DNA of 48,929 nucleotides from an uncultured Lachnospiraceae bacterium. GTDB lineage: Bacteria; Bacillota; Clostridia; Lachnospirales; Lachnospiraceae. The position numbers and the translations under genes were made by a program. The notes under the pieces are model-generated. The model was given only the letters and a program-made list of their open reading frames with translations, was not told the origin of the DNA and did not search any database. Position 1 is the first letter of the stretch. Every line of letters begins with the position of its first letter. Where the stretch lies: contig CADADA010000022.1 of NCBI GenBank assembly GCA_902786515.1, positions 1-48,929 on the forward strand. The letters run 5' to 3'. Shown here piece after piece: positions 1-6,306 of the stretch.

Positions 1-170
1 AAGTGATCAAAACAGAATTTGTATGGAACGAAACCTTTCACACATTGGAAGAATTAAAGTTAAAATTATGGGATTATATACACTGGTATAATCATTGCAT
101 AATACATTCTTCACTTGGTTATCAAACACCAGTACAATATCGGAAAAATAACCTTAAAAAAGTTGTCTAA
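1..170 (+). CDS. IS3-family transposase OrfB, C-terminal end (partial)
   Basis: This is the last 55 or so codons of a DDE transposase; the rest lies before the window. The reading frame starts at base 3 and stops at 168-170. The visible tail has the pattern typical of the end of IS3/IS150-group OrfB proteins: WYN, then a short spacer, HSSLGYQTPVQY, then a basic end (KNNLKK). The catalytic core is outside the window, so activity cannot be judged. It belongs to the insertion whose right end follows immediately and which disrupts the minus-strand gene at 189-385. The family assignment is from motif recognition; the exact IS is not identified. Confidence 0.85.
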   Translation, partial: VIKTEFVWNETFHTLEELKLKLWDYIHWYNHCIIHSSLGYQTPVQYRKNNLKKVV

Positions 171-188
171 AAAAGTGTTGACAATCCA
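1..188 (+). mobile_element. Right end of an IS3-family insertion sequence
   Basis: The transposase stop is followed by TGTCTAAAAAAGTGTTGACA, which resembles right terminal inverted repeats of IS3/IS150-like elements. The exact outer base, about 185-189, is estimated. TTGACA at 178-183 points outward, as known for IS3 right ends, where it can form a junction promoter in the circular intermediate. The left end is outside the window, so no target duplication can be checked. Confidence 0.7.
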
Positions 189-385
189 CTATCAAGCTTA
201 AGTTTTCTAAGCCTTGGATTGTTCACATAACCATTGCTTATCTTCACTCTTCCTGATTTTGCAAACGAAGCAAGCTTTATTTTGTGCTTTGGCTTATCCT
301 TACTCTTTTTCTTAACAATGTGAAGCGTTGCTTTTTTCTTGGTATGGATGACCATTGGTTTGTCATCCACCTTTTTTATGTTCAT
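167..385 (-). pseudogene. N-terminal remnant of a conjugative-element protein, cut by the IS3 element
   Basis: The frame encodes 72 residues, very basic, starting MNIKKVDDKPMVIHTKKK. It has a good ribosome site (GGAGGTG about 8 bases upstream of the ATG at 385). From memory this N-terminus resembles longer proteins carried by clostridial integrative conjugative elements; their function is not known to me. The last eight or so codons (DSGLSTLF) come from the IS end, so the true gene was cut near base 189. Together with the relaxase remnant at 3666-4652 it suggests that the first 6 kb is a degraded conjugative or mobilizable element. Confidence 0.55.
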
Positions 386-507
386 TTCTGATTCTCACCT
401 CCTGACTACATCTATTGCCTAAAAAAGGGCAAAAAAATGACCACTACAGACGCTTGCCTGTAATGGCCTATGTAAAAAATATTATCCCAAAACAACTAAT
501 ATTTATA

Positions 508-536
508 TTGATTTGCGAACAAATGTTTGTTATTAT
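508..536 (+). promoter_or_regulatory. Toxin promoter with embedded LexA (SOS) box
   Basis: TTGATT (508-513), a 17-base spacer and TATTAT (531-536) form a good sigma-A promoter. The spacer contains CGAACAAATGTTTG (516-529), which matches the Gram-positive LexA/DinR consensus CGAACRNRYGTTYG at every position. Bound LexA would cover the promoter, so transcription should rise after DNA damage. Start is expected near 543, where TGAGGA-TTT-TCCTCA (542-556) forms a 5' stem-loop. Confidence 0.75.
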
Positions 537-658
537 ATTTATGAGGATTTTCCTCAGGTTGCTATCACTTGACGATGGCGGTTCGCTTTTTGCGGAGAGT
601 TAATAGCTCCGATTACATAGAAATCCATTCGGAAATCTAATGGAAAGGAGATTTGTCT

Positions 659-760
659 ATGCTAACAATTACTGACCTTATCACTGTACTCTCAATGTGT
701 GCAGCCTTTTATGGTCTTGGTTACGTGCATGGGCAGCACGATTCCAAGGCAAAAAAATAA
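659..760 (+). CDS. Small hydrophobic peptide, candidate SOS-induced type I toxin
   Basis: A 33-residue ORF begins with ATG at 659 behind an excellent ribosome site (AAAGGAG at 644-650, 8-base spacing). The peptide begins MLTITDLITVLSMCAAFYGL. It has one predicted membrane-spanning stretch (about residues 5-22) and a polar, lysine-rich tail (HGQHDSKAKK). That layout is typical of type I toxins such as TisB, Fst and the TxpA-like family. It lies 116 bases downstream of a LexA-box promoter; CTCC at 607-610 could pair with GGAG at 647-650 and mask the ribosome site. A convergent antisense RNA covers its 3' end. Function is inferred from architecture only; alternatives are a holin-like or other small membrane peptide of the mobile element. 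Confidence 0.65.
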   Translation: MLTITDLITVLSMCAAFYGLGYVHGQHDSKAKK

Positions 761-793
761 CCGCCCGAAGCCTGAGAAACTTGTGCGGTTATT
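756..793 (-). terminator. Terminator of the antisense RNA
   Basis: AATAACCGC (756-764) and GCGGTTATT (785-793) are perfectly complementary across a 20-base loop. Read on the minus strand the stem is followed by seven T residues, so it terminates the leftward RNA rather than the toxin mRNA. Confidence 0.75.
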
Positions 794-810
794 CAAACTT
801 GTTATAATCA

Positions 811-838
811 GGTGAACCGTCATCGGTAGCACCTTTTG
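811..838 (+). terminator. Terminator of the toxin mRNA
   Basis: GGTGAACCG (811-819) pairs with CGGTAGCACC (824-833), with one mismatch and a TCAT loop, followed by TTTTGTT. In the opposite direction the same bases form the first hairpin of the antisense RNA, so the two transcripts overlap by about 85 bases. Confidence 0.6.
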
Positions 839-846
839 TTATCATT

Positions 847-875
847 ATAATAACACCTATTTCAAATTATGTCAA
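847..875 (-). promoter_or_regulatory. Antitoxin RNA promoter
   Basis: On the minus strand TTGACA (875-870), a 17-base spacer (869-853) and TATTAT (852-847) form a near-consensus sigma-A promoter. It has no LexA box, so the antisense RNA should be made constitutively, unlike the toxin. Confidence 0.75.
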
Positions 876-910
876 AAGAATATTTTATTTGTTTGTTATC
901 TATACTATCT

Positions 911-937
911 CTACAAACTGGAATTTATCTTCGTTAA
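911..937 (-). repeat. Junction repeat copy 1 (after NUDIX gene)
   Basis: CTACAAACTGGAATTT (911-926), followed by ATCTTCGTTAA to 937, recurs at 1679-1707 with few differences; a shorter form occurs at 2080-2095. Here, unlike the other copies, no gene follows on the minus strand, so it may be the scar of a lost cargo gene. Confidence 0.5.
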
Positions 938-1410
938 CCTTTTGAAACAAAATGTTTTATAGGTTCGCTCAAATTATATATTTCTTTTTTCAAAAACTCA
1001 GGATATATGATTATCTTTTTGAGTTCTTCAATAGGCATCCATCCAATAACTATATCACAATTATCTTTTTGGGAAACAAACTCTCCTCTATCGGGAATTT
1101 TTTGATTTTCACACAATTCTACCAAATAGTAAAATACAATCTGATGTGCTTGTTTTCCGTTCCATTTAAAAAAACATTCTTCGCTCCATAGTAAACGATT
1201 GCATTTAATATCCACACCCATTTCTTCCTTTGTCTCACGAATCAAACCATCTTCTAATGTTTCGCCTATTTTTATATGACCACCTGGCAATGCATATTCA
1301 TTTCCATTTCTATCTCTTTGCACTAGAATTTTACTATCTTTTACTAAAACTGCAGCTGTTCTCAAATCACATATATATTCATCAGTTGTAAATAACCAAT
1401 CCTTTCCCAT
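934..1410 (-). CDS. NUDIX hydrolase
   Basis: This 158-residue protein should hydrolyse a nucleoside diphosphate linked to another group. The Nudix box is complete: G44, E50, R58-E59, E62-E63 and G65, preceded by the usual LPGG. Length is normal for a single-domain Nudix enzyme. The substrate cannot be read from the sequence. The ATG at 1410 has a GAGGT site 8 bases upstream. It is the last of four minus-strand cargo genes in the mobile region. Its stop codon overlaps a junction repeat shared with the segment upstream of the zinc-ribbon gene. Confidence 0.88.
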   Translation of the reverse strand: MGKDWLFTTDEYICDLRTAAVLVKDSKILVQRDRNGNEYALPGGHIKIGETLEDGLIRETKEEMGVDIKCNRLLWSEECFFKWNGKQAHQIVFYYLVELCENQKIPDRGEFVSQKDNCDIVIGWMPIEELKKIIIYPEFLKKEIYNLSEPIKHFVSKG

Positions 1411-1442
1411 ACATACTTACCTCATCAAATTCAAATTTGAAG

Positions 1443-1667
1443 TTACTCACCGTTTAGCTGTTTCAAAATTCTAATAGCATCATATCTTTGATTGCACACA
1501 GTACAAATCCAATCACTATTGCTTTTCTTTGCTTTTTTATGAAGAAAATCTAATTTTCCTCCGCATAGTGGACAAGGTTGTGGTGTTTCATTCCACAGAC
1601 TTTTTAAGAAACAAACGACTTCATCTCTGTTACTTATCTCAATCCAATTCATTATGTCTTTTTCCAT
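1443..1667 (-). CDS. Small zinc-ribbon protein, function unknown
   Basis: The protein has 74 residues from the ATG at 1667, which has GAGGTG six bases upstream; a GTG nine bases earlier (1676) is possible but overlaps that ribosome site. Two CxxC knuckles (CPLCGG and CTVCNQ, separated by about 20 residues) predict one bound zinc ion. The N-terminal half is acidic and helical, with tryptophans. I do not recognise the family. Its position among cargo genes of a decayed mobile element gives no further clue. A nucleic-acid- or protein-binding adaptor is the generic possibility. Confidence 0.6.
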   Translation of the reverse strand: MEKDIMNWIEISNRDEVVCFLKSLWNETPQPCPLCGGKLDFLHKKAKKSNSDWICTVCNQRYDAIRILKQLNGE

Positions 1668-1678
1668 CGCATTCACCT

Positions 1679-1707
1679 CGTAAAACTGGAATTTATCTTT
1701 TCGTTAA
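1679..1707 (-). repeat. Junction repeat copy 2 (upstream of zinc-ribbon gene)
   Basis: CGTAAAACTGGAATTT (1679-1694), followed by ATCTTTTCGTTAA, matches copy 1 over about 27 bases with a two-base insertion. On the minus strand it directly precedes the ribosome site of the zinc-ribbon gene. Confidence 0.5.
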
Positions 1708-1716
1708 AATATCAAT

Positions 1717-2067
1717 TTATAAATTAAACACTTCTTTTGTATATGATACCCATCCACCATATGAAATCAATATACAACTGACAGCAAGTGCTAAGTACAC
1801 TACAATATGTATAAGCAAATACAACTTGCCTTTATTCAATGTTTTCCGAAATACATAGATATTCGATGGCACGGCTAGAATAAGCCAAATCAACAATTCA
1901 ACACATCCAAACATGATGGATATATCTTTCTCTGAACCCAGGTCATACCCATATCCCTTTGAATGTCCGGTTATGTCCAGATAAATCAATTCAAAACATA
2001 TTGGAAATGAATATGCAAGCAAACTTGTCCAAATTAAATTTAAACAATATTTAATTTTACTTATCAT
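1717..2067 (-). CDS. Polytopic membrane protein, function unknown
   Basis: About 116 residues from the ATG at 2067, which has TAGGAG nine bases upstream; the ATG at 2076 sits too close to that site. There are three or four hydrophobic segments (about residues 8-28, 48-66, 82-106) separated by short polar loops, the first with the acidic sequence YDLGSEKD. No domain is recognised. It lies between the esterase and zinc-ribbon genes in the same direction and is probably cotranscribed with them. Confidence 0.55.
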   Translation of the reverse strand: MISKIKYCLNLIWTSLLAYSFPICFELIYLDITGHSKGYGYDLGSEKDISIMFGCVELLIWLILAVPSNIYVFRKTLNKGKLYLLIHIVVYLALAVSCILISYGGWVSYTKEVFNL

Positions 2068-2079
2068 TTTTGTCATCTC

Positions 2080-2095
2080 CTACAAACCGGAATTT
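2080..2095 (-). repeat. Junction repeat copy 3 (esterase/membrane-protein junction)
   Basis: CTACAAACCGGAATTT shares 15 of 16 bases with copy 1. It holds the last codons and stop of the esterase and, on the minus strand, runs straight into the ribosome site of the membrane-protein gene. Confidence 0.5.
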
Positions 2096-2865
2096 GTGCG
2101 CGGGCTATAAAACCGGAGATAAGTTTCCATGTTAAATCTTATGTAGTCACCACTGTGATGCCCCTCAAACACATGATTTTGCACATCGGCTCCGTTCTGT
2201 CGCAGCAATTGAAACAGCTTTTCACATGCGCGATAGAACTGCCCCTCATCTTCTTTTCCATCGTCCAGGAATACTTGCAAATCATCAAAAACCGTCTGCT
2301 TCGCAATAGAAATTGGGTCGTTTTTTAGCCACATCGTTTCATCCGCGAAATAGCACTCGTCTTCGTCTGCGTAGGACAAGTCAATGGCCGGCATATGCCC
2401 GCCAATTTTGGAAAACAATCCCTGGTGCCTCAACCCTATACTTAAGGCAGTGTATCCTCCGGAGGAAATGCCGCCGATATATCTTGCCGAGCGATCTCTG
2501 ATGGTATGAAATGTATTGTCGACAAACGGTATGAGTTCGTCAAGCAGATAATCTTCATACCGCCCTTTGTGGACGACGCCATATTTGCCTTTAAACTCTC
2601 GATAAAGCACGGAAGAGTTAATCCCCCTGCTGTTGTCCAAATTCGGGCATACCACAATCAGGGGGTGTATTTCTCCTACCTCAACCATTGCATCTGCTAT
2701 CTTCTCCATTCCAAGCCACTGAAGAAGGCTTTCGTTTCCTGTTCTTCCATGAAAAAAATACAGAACCGGCAGGGCACTTGTATCATCAACAGCTGGACGA
2801 TAAATCGCCAGATTCATTTTCTTACCGAGGATTCGGCTGTCGATTGTTTTTGTAACTAAGCTCAT
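2080..2865 (-). CDS. Alpha/beta-hydrolase esterase (putative esterase family)
   Basis: A 261-residue cytoplasmic serine hydrolase of the esterase-D-like family. Visible landmarks are the oxyanion-loop FFHGRTG (38-44), the nucleophile elbow GGISSGG with S135 (131-137), an acidic candidate at D201/D202 in FLDDGKEDEG, and the histidine in GHHSGDY (235-241). Family members cleave acyl esters such as S-formylglutathione or acetylated sugars; the substrate here is open. The ATG at 2865 has GGAG nine bases upstream. The gene is visibly richer in G and C than its neighbours, which suggests recent acquisition. It heads the four-gene cargo run. Confidence 0.8.
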   Translation of the reverse strand: MSLVTKTIDSRILGKKMNLAIYRPAVDDTSALPVLYFFHGRTGNESLLQWLGMEKIADAMVEVGEIHPLIVVCPNLDNSRGINSSVLYREFKGKYGVVHKGRYEDYLLDELIPFVDNTFHTIRDRSARYIGGISSGGYTALSIGLRHQGLFSKIGGHMPAIDLSYADEDECYFADETMWLKNDPISIAKQTVFDDLQVFLDDGKEDEGQFYRACEKLFQLLRQNGADVQNHVFEGHHSGDYIRFNMETYLRFYSPRTNSGL

Positions 2866-2961
2866 ATTAACAAACTCCGATTGTTCATGCTCATTTATAT
2901 TAAAAGTTAATTTTCATTACTGTTCTAATATATCACATTACAAATAAACCTACAAGAATAA

Positions 2962-3669
2962 TCATAACTTAAATCGATGTTTCTTCTCACCCTTCTCCCT
3001 CAACTTATATATCTCAATCGCCTTCTCCATCTGCATTGCACTTATCTCCGGCAAAGCAAATCTCATTATGTATTCTTCAGGGATCTTCTCCTTAACTGCC
3101 TTAAGCACAAGGTTCAATTGTGCCGGGGATAACTCTTTTCCATTCAACACATAGTTAGTAAGTCTTGAATATGGCTTATCACCTGAAACCATGTTTCTGA
3201 TTAGAATATCGCCTTCCTCTGCTGCTTCGAGCGATATATGATACTTCTCAAAAACCGCCTGATACCGTTCTAATAACCTTCTATCATCTTCATCAATCTG
3301 GACCGACATCTGCTGTCCACCCTCATCAGTCCGTGGACGGTCCATGGACGGTCCGTCTCGATTCTCAGATTCAACATTCTCCTCATCCGTGCCATGGACA
3401 TAATCTCTGATCTGTCCTAACGAAATCTCTTTATCTGCATCCCCTGTAAACTCAATACCAAGCATAACACTTATTCTTCTTAGATCCACATCAGTAAAAT
3501 TTTTTGAGTCCACATCCATATACTTTGTAATTTCCTCATCACTAAGCTCATATGCTATTCCAAGAATAAGTGCTATATACCTCGATTGCTCTTTGGTCAC
3601 TGACATTTCCTCATTAAAACCATACTTCTCCATTAGCCTGAAAGACTGTTCTTCTTGTTCCTTTGTCAT
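2962..3669 (-). CDS. Relaxase-associated accessory protein of a mobilizable element
   Basis: A 235-residue acidic, helical protein whose ATG overlaps the relaxase stop (ATGA, 3666-3669), so translation is coupled. The C-terminal third has degenerate helical repeats, for example around MRFALPEISAMQMEKAIEI (about 204-222). Similar repeats occur in proteins encoded after clostridial mobilization relaxases. The middle is a charged linker rich in D, R and P, encoded by a run of alternating GGAC/GTCC units (3329-3357). Its role in transfer is not known; it is probably without use here because the relaxase is truncated. Confidence 0.6.
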   Translation of the reverse strand: MTKEQEEQSFRLMEKYGFNEEMSVTKEQSRYIALILGIAYELSDEEITKYMDVDSKNFTDVDLRRISVMLGIEFTGDADKEISLGQIRDYVHGTDEENVESENRDGPSMDRPRTDEGGQQMSVQIDEDDRRLLERYQAVFEKYHISLEAAEEGDILIRNMVSGDKPYSRLTNYVLNGKELSPAQLNLVLKAVKEKIPEEYIMRFALPEISAMQMEKAIEIYKLREKGEKKHRFKL

Positions 3670-4652
3670 TTATGCTTCACATCCTTTCTTTGATAAAACG
3701 GATTCTCTAATTCTTTTAATCGTTTTATGATTTGCTTACGGTTCTCAACCTTCTGGACAATTTGTCCATTATTTTCGTTTTTTGTCTTGCTGTATTCTTC
3801 ACTGAGTTCTTCAATCATTCTATGAAGTTCCTGTTCAGACCGGATATTCATTCTACAAATAAAAGAAGCATCCTCAGACATTCCTTTGATTGTCCTGGAC
3901 GCTCGTTCTCTCATCTGTAATGTGCTGCCGGTTCCCTTATATAGCCGTCTTGCCTCCAGCATTTTCCTGACATAATACTGCTGATATTTTGATAGATGGT
4001 TATATGGGACAAATGATGACGGCTTGCTAAGGTACCATATCTCATACTTAAATATAGCTTTGTAGTTCTCATCTGCATCCGGATTACAAAATAAATAGAA
4101 TTCACTTTTTGAAATTCCATTTATTCTGTAGTAAATACTGTTTGGCATATAAAAATCACCAATCTGATATGTGCGAATTGCCCTAGCTCTCCCCGGCGGT
4201 GTGAATGCCAAATACACTCCATGCTCTCTTGACACTCCCTCACGTAGCTGATAATCGTACTCATTTACCAGCCTCTCCTTTAAATCCTCATAAGTACTTC
4301 TCTCAGAAATGCATTTATCTATATCACGCTTTATTACGTCCTTCCATTTCACTTTATTCTTCTCAGAATTATCATAATCAAGCGTTTTATCTTTCTCCCT
4401 TAGCGGTCCTGTCTGATATTTCTCAGCAAGACTGTTGGTAAGTGGCTTAATTTTATTATCCCAATCACCTTTCTCATAACGAAACTTTCCACCTTCACGA
4501 CAGATTGCGTTGAATATAAGATGCATATGCACATGCTCCCGATCACTATGCACAGAAAACACATAATCATACTTATCGCCAAGATACTTCTCAGCCCAAT
4601 CCCTCATAAACGCCAAAGCCTTTTCAGGACTGATCTTCTCATGTAAATGATA
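3666..4652 (-). pseudogene. Relaxase/mobilization nuclease, N-terminus removed by IS21 insertion
   Basis: The frame is open from about 4652 (TAG at 4653-4655) to 3666. It encodes about 328 residues of a MobP/MobV-like relaxase. The metal-binding HVHMH triad is in DREHVHMHLIFNA, and the family-typical residues before it (HEKISPEKALAF) are readable upstream of the first ATG at 4616. The expected first 60-80 residues, with the nicking tyrosine region, are missing because an IS21-family element begins at about 4660. A protein from 4616 would lack the catalytic N-terminus. The C-terminal half is helical and basic with no further domain recognised. Confidence 0.8.
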
Positions 4653-4733
4653 CTATAAGAATGTACATTTAATGGAAAATAAAAATGTACAATCCATACT
4701 GATGTGATACCATTTCCATGGAGGTGATTCTCA

Positions 4734-5936
4734 TTGGAAATGTCACTAATCACTCAGTTAAAAATCTTAAAATTGAGTAAGATTAAACCAAACTTTTCTA
4801 AGCTTGCACGAGAATACGAGATTGATCGCAGAACTGTCAAAAAGTATTATGACGGCTACGAAGGCAAACCTGCACATCGTAACAAGGCAAGCAAACTAGA
4901 CAAACATAAACAGCTGATTGCTCAAAAACTTCAAATCAAAGGTGCTAATGTCAAAGCTGTTTATGAATTCATTGTTGATGAAGTTGATGAAAATATAGGT
5001 ACTTATTCCAACTTCAATAAATATGTCGTCGCTAACAATCTTCGACCTAAAACCGTAGCTAAAGGGCATCCACGATATGAAACAGCCCCAGGCATTCAGG
5101 CTCAGGTTGATTGGAAGGAAGACATAAAAATTGCCAACTGCTATGGAGAAATCTTCACCTTTCAGGTGTTTGATTATAAATTGGGCTATTCTAGATACCC
5201 CATCTTTACTTACAAACTTTATAAAACTAGACAGGATGTAATCGACTGCCTTATAGCATCATTTAAAGCTACAGGTGGAATACCTAGAGAAATCCTTTTT
5301 GACAACATGTCATCTGTCGTTGACCGCGATGGTAACAGGCGAAATATAAGTAACCGAATGAAAGCTTTTGCCAAAGACTTTAACTTCAAAATCAAGCTCT
5401 GTAAACCAAGGCATCCCTTTACAAAAGGTAAAGTCGAAGTTTTAAATAAATTTCTAGCTTGGATATATCCTTACGAAGGAGAGTTTGAAACAGAGGAAGA
5501 ACTTATAGCTATCCTTGAAAAAATAAATGCTAAAGTAATTCGTCGTACATGCGATGAAACAGGTGTACCACCTCTTTTGCTATTCCAAAAAGAAAAGGAA
5601 TACCTGCAATCATTACCAAGCAAAGAAGTAATAGAATCTTACCTTACGTGCGATTGACAAACCATTGTCAGAAAAGATTCTATGGTCACTTTCATGAAAT
5701 GCAAGTATTCCGTACCATCTGAATACATTGAAAAACCAGTAAGACTGAGTGTAATCAATGATCAACTTGAAATCTATTATAGCACGGAATTAATAGCAAA
5801 GCATAGACTAAGTGACAAAAAGCTTAATTATAAAACTTCACATTACAAGCAACTTTTATCTGGTTGTATCGAAGATAACGCTACGATAGATGAACTTGCA
5901 GAGGGCAACCTAAGGCAGCTTGATCAACTCCTGTAA
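4734..5936 (+). pseudogene. istA: IS21-family transposase IstA with an in-frame stop
   Basis: IstA is the DDE transposase of IS21 elements. The N-terminal helix-turn-helix (KLAREYEIDRRTVKKY, about 23-38) and the catalytic core are present: D in QVDWKED, D in LFDNMSS and E in KGKVEVLNKF. Translation from the TTG at 4734 (GGAGGTG seven bases upstream; ATG alternative at 4740) stops at TGA 5655-5657 after 307 residues. The same frame continues to 5936 with the rest of the C-terminal domain (KYSVPSEYIEKPVRLSV and onward). A single CGA-to-TGA change would explain this, so no frameshift is needed. The downstream part could only be made by readthrough or internal start. Confidence 0.85.
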
Positions 5937-5945
5937 GGAGGTATC

Positions 5946-6074
5946 ATGGCTACATATAAAAATTTATTATCTGGTCTAGAGGAATTAGGCATACACAAAA
6001 TGCAGGAATATCTAGACACTTATGTCAATCTGGTTAATAATGGTGAAAAATCATTTACCCAAGCACTAGTATAG
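5946..6074 (+). pseudogene. istB: IstB helper ATPase, first 42 codons only
   Basis: The ATG at 5946 follows a strong AAGGAGG site ten bases after the istA stop, the usual istA-istB spacing. The peptide (MATYKNLLSGLEELGIHKMQ and onward) matches the N-terminus of IstB, which is normally about 250 residues and carries the AAA+ ATPase. It ends at 6072-6074 just after FTQALV, before any Walker motif. The rest was lost by deletion or recombination. Confidence 0.8.
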
Positions 6075-6130
6075 TCGTTTTTAAATACACCCACTTTATA
6101 TTTGTCTATGATTCCATCTGCAACGCCCAC

Positions 6131-6164
6131 GTTAATCGACGTAGCAACCGCTACGCCGATTAAC
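6131..6164. repeat. 34-bp near-perfect palindrome
   Basis: GTTAATCG (6131-6138) pairs with CGATTAAC (6157-6164) and CGTAGC (6140-6145) with GCTACG (6150-6155), around an AACC loop. The only mismatch (A6139 with C6156) becomes a G-U pair in minus-strand RNA, so that RNA would form a 15-bp hairpin. It lies between the truncated IS21 and the ppdK terminator. Function unknown: it may be the end of a lost mobile element, a structured RNA or a protein-binding site. Confidence 0.6.
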
Positions 6165-6233
6165 ACCAACTGGGAAACTGGAAAATTTATTTTAACTTCC
6201 CTTTTCGTTCCCCCCCTCCTGGCTGACTCCATG

Positions 6234-6270
6234 AAAAAACCCCACACGAATTTTTATTCGTGTGGGGTTT
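6234..6270 (-). terminator. ppdK terminator
   Basis: AAACCCCACACGAA (6237-6250) pairs with TTCGTGTGGGGTTT (6257-6270) in a 14-bp stem with a 6-base loop, followed on the minus strand by T residues. It lies 37 bases beyond the ppdK stop. Confidence 0.92.
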
Positions 6271-6306
6271 ACATATCATCTATTCAACTCTGCAATTTAT
6301 AAACAA

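Larger units (their letters stand above)
750..840 (-). ncRNA. Candidate antisense antitoxin RNA
   Basis: A strong promoter reads leftward from 875-847. Its transcript should start near 840 and end at the hairpin 793-756, whose left side is followed in this direction by a run of T (bases 757-751 on the complement). The RNA, about 85-90 nt, would be complementary to the end of the toxin ORF and the toxin mRNA 3' tail. It contains two hairpins (833-811 and 793-756). This is the standard layout of type I antitoxins that act by 3' overlap. No expression evidence is available here. Confidence 0.65.
4662..6074 (+). mobile_element. Degenerate IS21-family element (left end, istA, fragment of istB)
   Basis: The left end shows TGTACATTTAATGG with a second TGTACA about 30 bases inward, as in IS21-type multiple terminal repeats. 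istA and the start of istB follow. The right end is missing: istB stops at 42 codons and unrelated sequence begins near 6070. The left boundary is uncertain by some ten bases. The element can no longer transpose by itself. Confidence 0.8.

Noticed and set aside
415..603. A 62-codon plus-strand frame (MPKKGQKNDHYRR...) in front of the toxin gene
   Set aside because: It has no ribosome site, and the LexA-box promoter and 5' stem-loop lie inside it, so it is more likely non-coding leader.
911..2095. Integron attC sites between the cargo genes
   Set aside because: The repeats lack paired RYYYAAC/GTTRRRY ends and the internal folded arms, and no integron integrase is visible.
6020..6247. A 75-codon minus-strand frame with a hydrophobic stretch (VSQLVLIGVAVATSINVGVA)
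   Set aside because: Its starts lie inside the ppdK terminator, its 3' part runs into istB sequence, and no usable start follows the GGAGGGGGG. At best it is a gene fragment; the palindrome in it was reported separately.
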